A DNA stretch of 64,000 nt from contig NZ_CP124747.1 in the NCBI RefSeq assembly GCF_041860085.1, forward strand, positions 5,270,001 through 5,334,000, read 5' to 3'. Source of the DNA: Schlesneria sp. DSM 10557 (GTDB taxonomy: Bacteria; Planctomycetota; Planctomycetia; Planctomycetales; Planctomycetaceae). Shown piece by piece: positions 1 through 9,458 of the stretch (positions are counted from its first letter, which is position 1; each line of letters opens with the position of its first letter). A program made the position numbers and the translations under genes. The notes under the pieces were generated by a model, which had not been told where the DNA came from, made no database searches, and was given only the letters and a program-made list of their open reading frames with translations.

Positions 1-278
1 TCGTAGAGGAAGGGATAGTCTGCTGGTTCCGCTTTCCAGGGGGGCATCAGCCGTTGTTTGACGACGTCGGCAATCAGGTCCCCTCGTTCCTGAACATCGG
101 CGTACGTCAGCAGAGGAAAGGGAGCTGCCTCGCCAGGCCGATGGCAGGTCGCACAGTTTTCAAAAATGATCGGAGCGATCTCTTTGGTAAAATTCACATC
201 CGCGAACGTGCTCGGCGTATGAGACCACCAAGTCAGGATGACTGCGACAAAGACAAGCTGGCAGCGAAAGGACAACAT
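1..278 (-). CDS. Haem-c protein, N-terminal part (3' end outside window)
   Basis: This leftward gene starts with ATG at 278 and runs off the window edge, so only about 92 residues are visible. Residues 1-26 form a signal peptide, so the product is exported. A single class I haem-binding motif CATCH (Cys42, Cys45, His46) follows, then an HRPGEAAPF stretch and an MPPWKAEP stretch. In planctomycetes this order is typical of a cytochrome-c-like domain in front of a copper type II ascorbate-dependent monooxygenase-like region; that the missing part is such a domain is inference. The start lies 9 bp after the stop of the redoxin gene, so the two are almost certainly cotranscribed and may form one exported redox unit. 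Haem binding is well supported, the enzyme activity is not. Confidence 0.8.
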   Translation of the reverse strand, partial: MLSFRCQLVFVAVILTWWSHTPSTFADVNFTKEIAPIIFENCATCHRPGEAAPFPLLTYADVQERGDLIADVVKQRLMPPWKAEPADYPFLY

Positions 279-287
279 ACCTAATCC

Positions 288-935
288 CTAGCGAGTGAGT
301 AGTCGGGCGTCTGTTTTCGGCTTGGGAATATAACAACCGATCGCTTTCGTCGTCTCCTGTGGAACGGGGACTCCCTGAAGAATCGCATCCAGTGCGTTTC
401 TCAGGTCATGCTGGGTGGCTTTAAAGCGGCGTTTGCCCAGCGCGGCGTAAAGATTATCGATACGCCCTCGATAGAGGCATTTTCCTTCGGCAGAGACTAC
501 GGCGACTTCCGGCGCGATGGTGACTTCTGTCTCGCGAACTAGCTCGAAGGATAAGTCGCGCAATACGGGAATTTCATAGCCATAGTCGGTCGCGTGTTTC
601 TTAGCGTCCTCAACGGAAAGGTCAGGACTGACATAGACAATAAACGACGCGATTTCCTGTTCGGCATATTGGGCTGCGATCCGTTTGATCTCGGGTGCAT
701 AAGCGTTCGAGATGGGGCAGTCAGGCAGCAGAAAGAACAGGATCGTTGCCTTGGCCTTGGCATTCCTGAGCGGAGTATGAGTCTGTCCCTCGAGGTCGAC
801 CAGTTCCACCGTATTTTCGGGAGGAGCCGCCTGGAGAGCCGAGCTGTACAGCGTGACGCAGAGCATGAGAGTGAGCATCGCCCTGCCCATTCGGGGGGGA
901 CGGTGGGAGTCTTTTTGATCGAATTGGCTGGACAT
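288..935 (-). CDS. Exported redoxin/TlpA-like thioredoxin-fold protein
   Basis: This 215-residue protein has an N-terminal signal peptide (about residues 16-37) and a thioredoxin-fold domain of the redoxin/AhpC-TSA type. The active-site region reads LLPDCPISNAY, with one cysteine (Cys73) and a serine where a classical CxxC thioredoxin has its second cysteine. This favours a peroxiredoxin-like or one-cysteine role over disulfide exchange. I chose the ATG at 935 because GGAGA lies 8 bases upstream; an upstream extension in the same frame would overlap the response regulator gene, and an internal ATG at 890 is a weaker alternative. The gene lies 76 bp after the response regulator and 9 bp before the haem-c gene, all on the same strand. 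The pairing of a redoxin with a haem-c/monooxygenase-like protein recurs in planctomycetes. The substrate is unknown. Confidence 0.85.
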   Translation of the reverse strand: MSSQFDQKDSHRPPRMGRAMLTLMLCVTLYSSALQAAPPENTVELVDLEGQTHTPLRNAKAKATILFFLLPDCPISNAYAPEIKRIAAQYAEQEIASFIVYVSPDLSVEDAKKHATDYGYEIPVLRDLSFELVRETEVTIAPEVAVVSAEGKCLYRGRIDNLYAALGKRRFKATQHDLRNALDAILQGVPVPQETTKAIGCYIPKPKTDARLLTR

Positions 936-1011
936 GGGCGGTCTCCGTAAACGTGGACGGGTCGTCATTTCTCGCCCGTGACCGGTCAGATCGCAAGTCA
1001 TCGTGCTCCCG

Positions 1012-1746
1012 TCAGGCTTCAGCGGCACGTGCGAGAAACCGGTATCCGGTTCCGCGCACTGAGACGATATACCGGGGCTGTGCGGGATCGGGTTCAAGAA
1101 TCTTGCGAAGTCGCAGGACGAAGTTGTCAATAGTCCGTGTCGTCACATCGGCGGACTGATCCCAGACCTCTTCGAGGATACGGTGCCGCGAAAGCACTTC
1201 CCCTTCGTGCTCAATGAAGTAGCGCAATAGTTGCATTTCCAGTGTGGTGAGTGCGTGCTTCTTGTCACCGACGGACACTTCAAACGACTGGAAGTCGATG
1301 CGGACATCGCCGAAGGTGTAAACGCCCGAGATGACCCCTTCACTGGTGGTCCCATTGGAGGTGACGTCGGTCAGAATGGTCCGGTGTCGCTCCATCAGGT
1401 TCTTGACACGGTTCAGCAGTTCGGGCAGTGCGAAGGGCTTTGTGATGTACTGGTCCGTGCCGACATCGAACGCGTGCATGCGGTCTTCGACCAGCGTGCG
1501 TGCGCTCAGCACGATGATCGGGACCAGCTTATTGGTGGTCCGGATGGCAGAACAGATTTCGTATCCGCTCATCCCCGGCAGCATCAGGTCTAGAATGATC
1601 AGGTCGATGGGCGGGACCGCCGTGTGAAAAATCTTCAGGGCCGTCGGACCATCCCCGGCGAGCAGTACTTCGTACCCTTCCTGTTCGAAATTGAATTTCA
1701 ATCCCAACGCGAGGGCTTCTTCGTCCTCGACAATTAAGATCCTCAT
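1012..1746 (-). CDS. OmpR/PhoB-family response regulator
   Basis: This 244-residue protein has a receiver domain (about 1-120) and a C-terminal winged-helix DNA-binding domain (about 145-240). The receiver has the acidic pair Asp8/Glu9, phospho-acceptor Asp53 in the LDLMLPG motif, and Lys103 in the ITKPF motif. The effector domain carries typical OmpR-type signatures, including LTTLEMQLLRYF and a VRGTGYRF ending. It therefore should be a phosphorylation-controlled transcription factor. The ATG at 1746 begins the conserved MRILIVEDE. No histidine kinase is encoded nearby, so its partner is elsewhere. The redoxin gene follows after 76 bp, which makes that redox pair a plausible target or cotranscribed cargo; this is inference. 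Confidence 0.93.
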   Translation of the reverse strand: MRILIVEDEEALALGLKFNFEQEGYEVLLAGDGPTALKIFHTAVPPIDLIILDLMLPGMSGYEICSAIRTTNKLVPIIVLSARTLVEDRMHAFDVGTDQYITKPFALPELLNRVKNLMERHRTILTDVTSNGTTSEGVISGVYTFGDVRIDFQSFEVSVGDKKHALTTLEMQLLRYFIEHEGEVLSRHRILEEVWDQSADVTTRTIDNFVLRLRKILEPDPAQPRYIVSVRGTGYRFLARAAEA

Positions 1747-1867
1747 CGATTTTGCCCCAATCGCCCGTTGATTTCTGATGAAAATCGTCCTCAAAAATGG
1801 TGGACGAGGAATCGATCCTCGTTCATCGCGAGACAATGGCGAATTGTAAGGCATCCGGCCGGGAAAA

Positions 1868-1980
1868 GAATTCTCTTTCTGGGATTCCGTCGTGACTCCC
1901 GTGTTCGGTGCTGCAGTTCCGTACCGCAGTTCCGTGCTGCAGGAGAGACCGTTTTCCGTAAACGGCGAGAAAGAGAATTC
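1868..1980. repeat. 13-bp inverted repeat with internal direct repeats
   Basis: Two perfect 13-bp arms, GAATTCTCTTTCT at 1868-1880 and its reverse complement at 1968-1980, enclose 87 bp in the gap between the response regulator start and the phosphoesterase stop. Inside, GCAGTTCCGT occurs twice (1913-1922 and 1926-1935) and CTGCAG occurs twice. The arms could form a long hairpin in RNA or mark a small mobile or structured element. No function can be assigned. Confidence 0.5.
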
Positions 1981-2005
1981 GTCCGCTGTACGGCGCCAGG
2001 TCAGG

Positions 2006-2710
2006 CTAACGGAGGGGCTTGGCTCGACCTCCGTAACGCAGAGCCTGAGCGGCGAGTTCGATGACGTCACTGTCCATGCCGCTGGCTTCGAGCTGCCGAA
2101 CGGCCGCATCGATGTCGTATGCGACTCGTTTCAGTTCGACTTGCCCATTTTCGATAATGGCGTAAGCGGCGCGGGGATCTCCATCCCGGGGTTGTCCCAC
2201 GCTTCCCGGATTCAGGACCTGACGGTTTCCCAGGGTCAGGTGAAACGGAATATGGGTGTGTCCGACACAAATGAAGTCAGCTTCAATATTCGTTAATCGC
2301 CGTTCCCAGCCTTCCGCATCCGCAGCAAGATACTCATCCATTGGATCGCGAGGTGTGGCATGGACGAGATGAAACCGCAGGTTGTCGATCGTCACGTTCT
2401 GAGTGACGGGGAGTTGGGAAAGATATTTTAAATGCGAAGGACGGAGGATGTCCCAGTGCTGTTGTCGGGTGGCACCTGCAAGTCTGCGGAATCCCGTACC
2501 GACAGGGGGAGGCACCCGCTGTGCGACGGAGTGATCGTGGTTTCCGCGAATCGCATAGGTGACGTGTTTGCGTACCCAGTCGATGCAGGGGATCGGGTCC
2601 ACGCCGTATTCGACGAGATCGCCGAGGAACAGACATTCGTCAAAAGTTTCACGAATGGAGCTCAGGGCCAGCCAGTTGGCGTGGATATCGGCTAGAACCA
2701 GGATTCTCAT
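2006..2710 (-). CDS. Calcineurin-like metallophosphoesterase
   Basis: This 234-residue protein has the full set of metal-binding motifs of the YfcE/MJ0936-like phosphodiesterase family: Asp8-x-His10, Gly-Asp31, Gly-Asn57-His58-Asp59, a histidine in VHATP and a final GHTH. These residues bind two divalent metals and would hydrolyse phosphodiester bonds of small nucleotides or similar substrates in the cytoplasm. No signal peptide is present. Length and motif spacing are normal for the family. The gene lies upstream of the response regulator on the same strand but is separated by 259 bp holding an inverted repeat, so it is probably its own transcription unit. The substrate cannot be read from the sequence. 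Confidence 0.9.
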   Translation of the reverse strand: MRILVLADIHANWLALSSIRETFDECLFLGDLVEYGVDPIPCIDWVRKHVTYAIRGNHDHSVAQRVPPPVGTGFRRLAGATRQQHWDILRPSHLKYLSQLPVTQNVTIDNLRFHLVHATPRDPMDEYLAADAEGWERRLTNIEADFICVGHTHIPFHLTLGNRQVLNPGSVGQPRDGDPRAAYAIIENGQVELKRVAYDIDAAVRQLEASGMDSDVIELAAQALRYGGRAKPLR

Positions 2711-2907
2711 AGATCAGGTCGCAGATCTGTTTTTCTCGTTCATGGCGTGGCCCCGTCATGAAAGGGGTGATGGAAGTGAGCTGATTTCCGCTCCGACAGA
2801 ATCTTGTGATTCTCCCAAGGTTCAGTTTAAAGCATCTTGACGATTGACGCGCGGGATCGATCTAATAGTGAGTCACTTCTTCATCGTACTTTCAAAAAAG
2901 AACGATC

Positions 2908-3216
2908 ATGAGTTCATCCATCGATCATCTGACGCTGCGTGAAAAACTGCGTGATGCTGCCCATGGATTGCGTGAACTTGCCGAGCATCTCGAAATGGGA
3001 TTTGTACCGAAAGTTCATGAACTCAGGAAGTTAAGCCGTCAGCCTGACCCGGGCTCGGATCAGCCCCCGGTTGCTGATGTCACGATTCGAAGCTATGTTT
3101 CTTCTGTTCTGGAGAGCGATCGCTTTACTGCAGGATTGAATGAGACGTTGGAAAAATACCTGAACTCAATACAAAAGGATGTGTCGGACGTCATTTTTCG
3201 CGGAAACGCCGGTTGA
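2908..3216 (+). CDS. Small hypothetical protein, helical
   Basis: This 102-residue protein is not recognised. It is charged and probably mostly helical, with no signal peptide or membrane segment and no cysteine. An AAGAA ribosome-binding sequence precedes the ATG at 2908 at suitable spacing. Residues 47-60 are a proline- and aspartate-rich hinge between two helical stretches. It lies 238 bp ahead of the Ser/Thr kinase gene on the same strand, which may or may not be meaningful. I accept it as a gene because of the ribosome-binding site and because no competing frame is better. Confidence 0.6.
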   Translation: MSSSIDHLTLREKLRDAAHGLRELAEHLEMGFVPKVHELRKLSRQPDPGSDQPPVADVTIRSYVSSVLESDRFTAGLNETLEKYLNSIQKDVSDVIFRGNAG

Positions 3217-3454
3217 ATCGTTCACAACCGGACTTGATCCGCAATCGATGTACGGTGTTTTGGTTTTCCCCACTTGTCGGCAGGCTGTCACGGGCGAAGA
3301 ATGCCGGCGGTCTCGGTTTCCATCAAGATTTCTATTCCCGTCGTACGACTTGATGCCCGTCAACCCAGCGCAAGCAACTCACGCACTTCTCGTTTGAGCC
3401 GTCTCAATACGGCGAGCAGATTCAATTTATGTATTCCCTTTTACGGCGTGCAAC

Positions 3455-6238
3455 ATGTCCAGCAGCCTGAATAAGCCTCAATCGGACTCTGGTCAGGGGA
3501 CCAGCTCCGTATTGAGTTATTTGTGGCGCGGCAACAAAGGGGCCGGTCCCGAAACGGTGATCACAAATCCCCGCGTCATGTCCCTGACAGGATCGTCAGG
3601 CGATATCTCGGCGTCGGGCAATGACGTGGTTCCCCGCCTGTTTCCTACGGGGCATGACGCCGATCACGTCGCCGGCATCACCATCGGTCACTTTACGATC
3701 CAAAAGCGAATCGGTGTCGGCGGCATGGGCAGCGTGTTTCTCGCGATGGACGACCGCTTGAAACGAGACGTCGCTTTGAAAGTGCTGGCGCCCTCTCTTT
3801 CACTGGATCAAACGTCCGTTCAGCGATTTCAAAATGAAGCCCAGGCCGCAGCTCGGCTGGACCACGATAACATCGCACGCGTCTTCTACTCGGGTGAAGA
3901 GGCCGGGCTGCATTACATCGCCTACGAGTACGTTCCGGGACAAAACCTGCGAGACCTGATTCGATCGAAAAAGTGGCTCGATCCCCCGGAAGCCGTCAAC
4001 TACACGATTCAGCTCGCCGCCGCCCTGCACCACCTTTCGGGGGCCGGTGTCATCCATCGGGATATCAAGCCTTCGAACGTACTGATCACCCCGTTTGGCC
4101 GCGCGAAGCTGGTTGACCTGGGTCTTGCCCGCAAGACCTCGCTGGAAACCTCATTCGAATTGACGATTCCCGGAACAACCCTGGGAACCTTCGACTATAT
4201 CTCACCTGAACAGGCGCGTGATCCGCACAGCGTCGATGTCCGCAGCGATATCTACTCGCTGGGATGCACGCTGTACCACATGCTGACGGGAGAGCCCCCC
4301 TACCCTGAGGGAACGGTACTGCAGAAACTGCTGGACCATCAGGACAAGGAACCCCCCGATCCGGCTCGCAAGAATCGCCGGGTTACGCCCATGCTGTCGC
4401 ACGTCGTGCGGAAGATGATGGCCAGCGTCCCCGCGCGACGTTATTCGTCCCCTGCGGACCTGTTGCGGGATCTGTTGATTGTTGCTCGCAGCCTGGGGGC
4501 AGGAGCCGTCCCGGTTGACGGGCAAGTCTGGTTGACCGCGACCCGGTTCAAACCACCCTTCTGGCAAAGTAACTTCGGCTGGGTGGCCACCACCTGTGCG
4601 CTCTGTCTCCTGGTTGTTGCCGTTCAGTATTACCCCAAGCTGACCCAAGGGACGGCCGATCCGGGGCTCGCCGCAACTCGCCGGACAGCGCCCGCTGAGC
4701 CGTTCATTGTCGAGCCTCTGTTCCCAGACCGAAACGTTGAGACCGATTCGGGACGGGCCAAAGAGGACTTCGTGGTGAAGGTCCCCGACGATCCGAAGCG
4801 ATCGTTGCTTGATTCGACCAGTTTCCTTGACCCGAAGAAACAGGCGACATCGACGATCGAACCCGAAGTCGCACGCGTCGAGCCGTTTCCGCTGACGATT
4901 GGGACGATTCCCCAGGAACCCGCATTGCCCAGTGAGCGGCCCTCGACCCCTGCCGCCGAGCGTCCGACCATGTCCGAACGGACTACGCCGGAAAGGACTC
5001 CTCAGGAACGAGCCACGGCCGACCGAACGACGTCCGAAAGAATTGCGGAAACCAAGGCATCAGCAGAGATTGTTGCGCCGATTCGTATTGTGAACGGCAA
5101 GTCATACGACAGCCTGGAGGCGGCCTGTACCGAGGCGGCAGAAGCGGGCAGCATCATCGAGCTGAGGTACAACGGTGTCCGCAAGCCCGAACGACCGATT
5201 CGCCTGCCGAACAAAAAGCTGATCATTCGTGGTGCCGTCGGCTACCGACCCACGATTACGTTTGCTCCCACGGATCTCTCAGCGGATGGCTCACCTCACA
5301 TGGTGACCGTGGCGGGGGGCTTGTTGGAGTTCGTAAACGTCGATCTGGCGATGGCAGTTCCCAACCGCGTGGGGATGGATCGCTGGGCGTTGTTCAGCCT
5401 GGAACGGCCTGAGCGAGTGCAGCTCAAGGGAGTCACTGTCACCGTCACCAATCCGTTCAGCAAGCCGGCCTGCATTTTTGAGCAGCGAGCACCGGTGGGG
5501 CAGAGTATTGATGGCATCGGTCTCCGCTTGGGCGGCATGCCGGTGGTGCCCCCTGAGACATTGATCACCGAAAGCTTTGTTCGGGGCGGTTGCGATCTGA
5601 TTGTCATGCGCGACCCCGTCCCCGCACGATTTGAATTGAAAGATTCTGTCGTCGGCGTCGATGGAAACCTGCTTCAGTTGAAGCTCGTTTCCGACATGGT
5701 CGGGATGGAGCGGGAAAGCATCTCCCTGGAACTGGAACACGTGACCTGCCTCTTGGGACAAAGCCTGCTTTCGGTGGATGGGATGGGGGGGCTGTCTGAA
5801 AAGCTGCCGCCACTGTTCATCGATGCTCGCAATAACGTGATTTCGTGTGGACCGGGGCGACCCCTCATCTCCATGCGTGGTCTGTCGGAATTCATGGACT
5901 TCCAGCGGTCGTTCTCGTGGAAGGGCGATTTGAACTTCTACAACAGCATTGAGACGTTCTTGGAAATCTCGACCTCGCAACTGAGTGGGAATTCTCCGGC
6001 ATTCGACTATGCCCAGTGGAAATCGTTCTGGGGATCGAATGAAGGGGTCCGTTCTGAAAATATGCGCGTGGTGAAAACGCCGGACAAGGTCTATTCCAGC
6101 CTCACGACAGATGACGTGGTACTGCTGGCCGATTCCAATCCGGCGATCAAAGGGGCCAGTGACGGTGACGCGGCGGGAGCCCCACTGAAGAAGCTCCCCT
6201 ATCTTGATCGCACACGTGACGAAGACGCTCGGCGCTAG
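3455..6238 (+). CDS. Membrane-anchored Ser/Thr protein kinase with extracytoplasmic beta-rich domain
   Basis: This 927-residue protein has a Hanks-type kinase domain at about residues 78-348: glycine loop GVGGMGSV (87-94), ATP-binding Lys109, catalytic Asp203 in HRDIKPSN, and DLG (221-223) in place of the usual DFG, a variant common in planctomycete kinases. One transmembrane helix follows at about 375-393. The outer part contains a low-complexity linker (494-530) built of short ERxT/SERT-like repeats, then about 350 residues resembling a right-handed beta-helix or pectin-lyase-like fold, beginning near GKSYDSLEAACTEAAE. The likely role is to sense something outside the cytoplasm and phosphorylate proteins inside. 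The moxR-DUF58 pair follows on the same strand after 300 bp. The kinase assignment is firm; the beta-helix is inference from sequence texture. Confidence 0.93.
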   Translation: MSSSLNKPQSDSGQGTSSVLSYLWRGNKGAGPETVITNPRVMSLTGSSGDISASGNDVVPRLFPTGHDADHVAGITIGHFTIQKRIGVGGMGSVFLAMDDRLKRDVALKVLAPSLSLDQTSVQRFQNEAQAAARLDHDNIARVFYSGEEAGLHYIAYEYVPGQNLRDLIRSKKWLDPPEAVNYTIQLAAALHHLSGAGVIHRDIKPSNVLITPFGRAKLVDLGLARKTSLETSFELTIPGTTLGTFDYISPEQARDPHSVDVRSDIYSLGCTLYHMLTGEPPYPEGTVLQKLLDHQDKEPPDPARKNRRVTPMLSHVVRKMMASVPARRYSSPADLLRDLLIVARSLGAGAVPVDGQVWLTATRFKPPFWQSNFGWVATTCALCLLVVAVQYYPKLTQGTADPGLAATRRTAPAEPFIVEPLFPDRNVETDSGRAKEDFVVKVPDDPKRSLLDSTSFLDPKKQATSTIEPEVARVEPFPLTIGTIPQEPALPSERPSTPAAERPTMSERTTPERTPQERATADRTTSERIAETKASAEIVAPIRIVNGKSYDSLEAACTEAAEAGSIIELRYNGVRKPERPIRLPNKKLIIRGAVGYRPTITFAPTDLSADGSPHMVTVAGGLLEFVNVDLAMAVPNRVGMDRWALFSLERPERVQLKGVTVTVTNPFSKPACIFEQRAPVGQSIDGIGLRLGGMPVVPPETLITESFVRGGCDLIVMRDPVPARFELKDSVVGVDGNLLQLKLVSDMVGMERESISLELEHVTCLLGQSLLSVDGMGGLSEKLPPLFIDARNNVISCGPGRPLISMRGLSEFMDFQRSFSWKGDLNFYNSIETFLEISTSQLSGNSPAFDYAQWKSFWGSNEGVRSENMRVVKTPDKVYSSLTTDDVVLLADSNPAIKGASDGDAAGAPLKKLPYLDRTRDEDARR

Positions 6239-6538
6239 CGATTTGTTCAGAATCCAAGCGCCGCTGCCGCGGATTCGCCCGTGACGACGAAAGAGCTCTC
6301 CCTCGCATTAGAAGCGGGAAGGCACTGTGCCAAGAGGGAGATGCTGCATGAATGAGAAGCCTTGCATCGCTGCGGACTTCGAGGCGACGGCATGCCCCCC
6401 ACGGATTTCTGCGGGACAATGCGGCCGTTGTTCGGCCAAAACGTCTGCGGGGGTCGCGTCGGATTCGGTCAGCCGCTAGCATGATGATCTGAATCTGACG
6501 AGAAACCGACCTTTCCTATTATTGGAGACCGCGTCGTC
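6239..6538. other. Intergenic, two hairpins between kinase and moxR
   Basis: No gene is seen in these 300 bases. Just after the kinase stop, GAATCC...GGATTC with an inner GCG/CGC pairs into a stem (about 6250-6275) that may end transcription, though no T run follows. Further on, CTCCCTC (6298-6304) and GAGGGAG (6334-6340) enclose a nested GGCAC-T-GTGCC hairpin. A GGAGA ribosome-binding site lies just before the moxR ATG. Confidence 0.5.
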
Positions 6539-7594
<1,056 letters not shown>

Positions 7595-8596
7595 AGCCAT
7601 TGCGAGGATTTCCCGCCTGGAAATCCTCGCTCGCAATGTTGTGGAAGGCTTTCTGTCCGGTCTGCACCGCAGCCCCTATTTCGGTCAGTCCGTCGAATTT
7701 GCTCAGCACCGCGAGTATGCGCCGGGTGATGACATTCGACGAATCGACTGGAAAGTCTGGTCCAAGACCGACCGGTACTACATCAAGCAGTACGAAGAAG
7801 AGACCAACCTGCGGACCATGCTGCTGGTTGACCAGTCAGAGTCGATGCAGTTCGGTTCGGGCAAGCTGACCAAGTACGAATATGCCTGTCAGATCGCCGC
7901 TTCACTGGCTTATCTGCTCCTGCGTCAACAAGACGCTGTCGGGATTACGACGTTCGATTCCGAAATCCGTTCACGGGTCCCCTTCAGCAGCAAGCAGAAT
8001 CATCTGCACGCGATACTGGCAACACTGGATCAGAACCAGCCGTCAAAGAAGACGGACCTGCAGCGTCTGCTGGCTCAGGTTGCCGACGAACAGACGCGAC
8101 GAGGACTGATCGTCGTCATCTCGGACCTGTTCGTTGATCGGCCCGGACTGTTCAAAGGCCTGAAACTGCTCCGGACTCGCGGTCACGACGTAATGGTGAT
8201 GCACGTCATGGACGATGAAGAACTCGACTTCCAGTACAGTGGCACGACCAAGTTTGAAGGGATGGAAGAGACAGGCGACCTGGTTTGTGACCCCCGGGCT
8301 CTGCGCGAAGGGTATCTCAAGGCGGTGACAGAATTCGTCGACGACCTTCATCGGAACTGTGCTCGCCAGATGATCGACTTCCAGACGATTCGCACCAGTG
8401 AGCATCTCGACGCAGCACTGGCTTACTATGTCACTCACCGTGTCGGCATGCGGAAATCGGTTCGTTCCTGACCGTACGGCGGGGGTTCGTGAACTTGCTC
8501 AGCCGCGGTCACGGAGGATTCACGCTCACACGGCTCACCGGTCGTTCGGTCACCGGAATACAGGTGGTTGCGGCAAGATTGCCAACTGCCGCCTGA

Positions 8597-9310
8597 ATGG
8601 TACCGGCATCGACCAATTTTCCGTTCAGACATGATTCCCTGCGTCCCGGATTCTACGAAATCATGCTCACCACATTGGCGACTTCGGCCCCGCGGGAATG
8701 GCTAGATCCGTTGCAGACATTGGCTGCCACGAGGTGGTGGGATCATGTTCCGCTCACGACGGTGGAGTCCCTGCTCACGGAACTGAATCAGACTGCGTCG
8801 GCGGCCCCGACGGTTCGTGCCAACGCGGTGCGAAAAGCCCTCGGACAAGTAATCCTTCTTGCCAGCAAGTTGCTGAAGGAGGGGGAGCCATCGAGTCGTG
8901 ACCCGTGGTTGGCTCTCGCCGGTTTCCTTGGCACACTGCCCGATGAGGCGATTCCAGGATTGTTTGAAACGCTGTTCGGAAGGCCCCTGAACCGATTAGC
9001 GGCTTATGGTTCGCTGCGGCCTGGGGAGTCGAACTTCGATCAGGTCTCGATGATCAACGGTTGCTGGGTCGACGGGAAGGTGAAAGGACGGGTCTGGCAA
9101 CCGGACGAGTACCTGGAGTTCGCGTGGGATGTCACTGCGCCGGCGATGGAAGTTCGCGTTCTGATATCGTCAGATTTGTACGAACACATCGACCGACTCG
9201 ATCAATTCGAGGGGGAATGTTACCGGCGAATTCTCGTCCCCGTCTTGATCGCCGAAAGTGTCTCGATCTGTCATATTTATGAAGGGGTTCGCACAGACTT
9301 CCGGGTTTGA
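8597..9310 (+). CDS. AIG2/gamma-glutamylcyclotransferase-like domain protein
   Basis: The C-terminal half of this 237-residue protein carries an AIG2/GGCT-like fold: the diagnostic AYGSLRPGESN loop (about 136-146), a GRVW strand, and DRLDQFEGECYRRILV, where the family has its conserved DxxEGxxYxR element. Such proteins cleave gamma-glutamyl compounds or act as cyclotransferases. The N-terminal 130 residues are helical and unrecognised. The start is uncertain: neither ATG 8597 nor ATG 8663 has a good ribosome-binding site; using 8663 would remove 22 residues. It lies 125 bp after the DUF58 gene on the same strand, but no functional link is evident. Confidence 0.75.
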   Translation: MVPASTNFPFRHDSLRPGFYEIMLTTLATSAPREWLDPLQTLAATRWWDHVPLTTVESLLTELNQTASAAPTVRANAVRKALGQVILLASKLLKEGEPSSRDPWLALAGFLGTLPDEAIPGLFETLFGRPLNRLAAYGSLRPGESNFDQVSMINGCWVDGKVKGRVWQPDEYLEFAWDVTAPAMEVRVLISSDLYEHIDRLDQFEGECYRRILVPVLIAESVSICHIYEGVRTDFRV

Positions 9311-9458
9311 TCGTCGCAGCATCTCATCCCGCAGGCCCGGCAGCTGATCCACCCCGTTCGTCCCGTCATCTCCGTCGACAGATCACCAAGTCATTGTCAT
9401 CAATCAACTGAATAAGTCGGACCGAGCAATTCCCTCTCTTCAACAGGGCCTACTTCGA

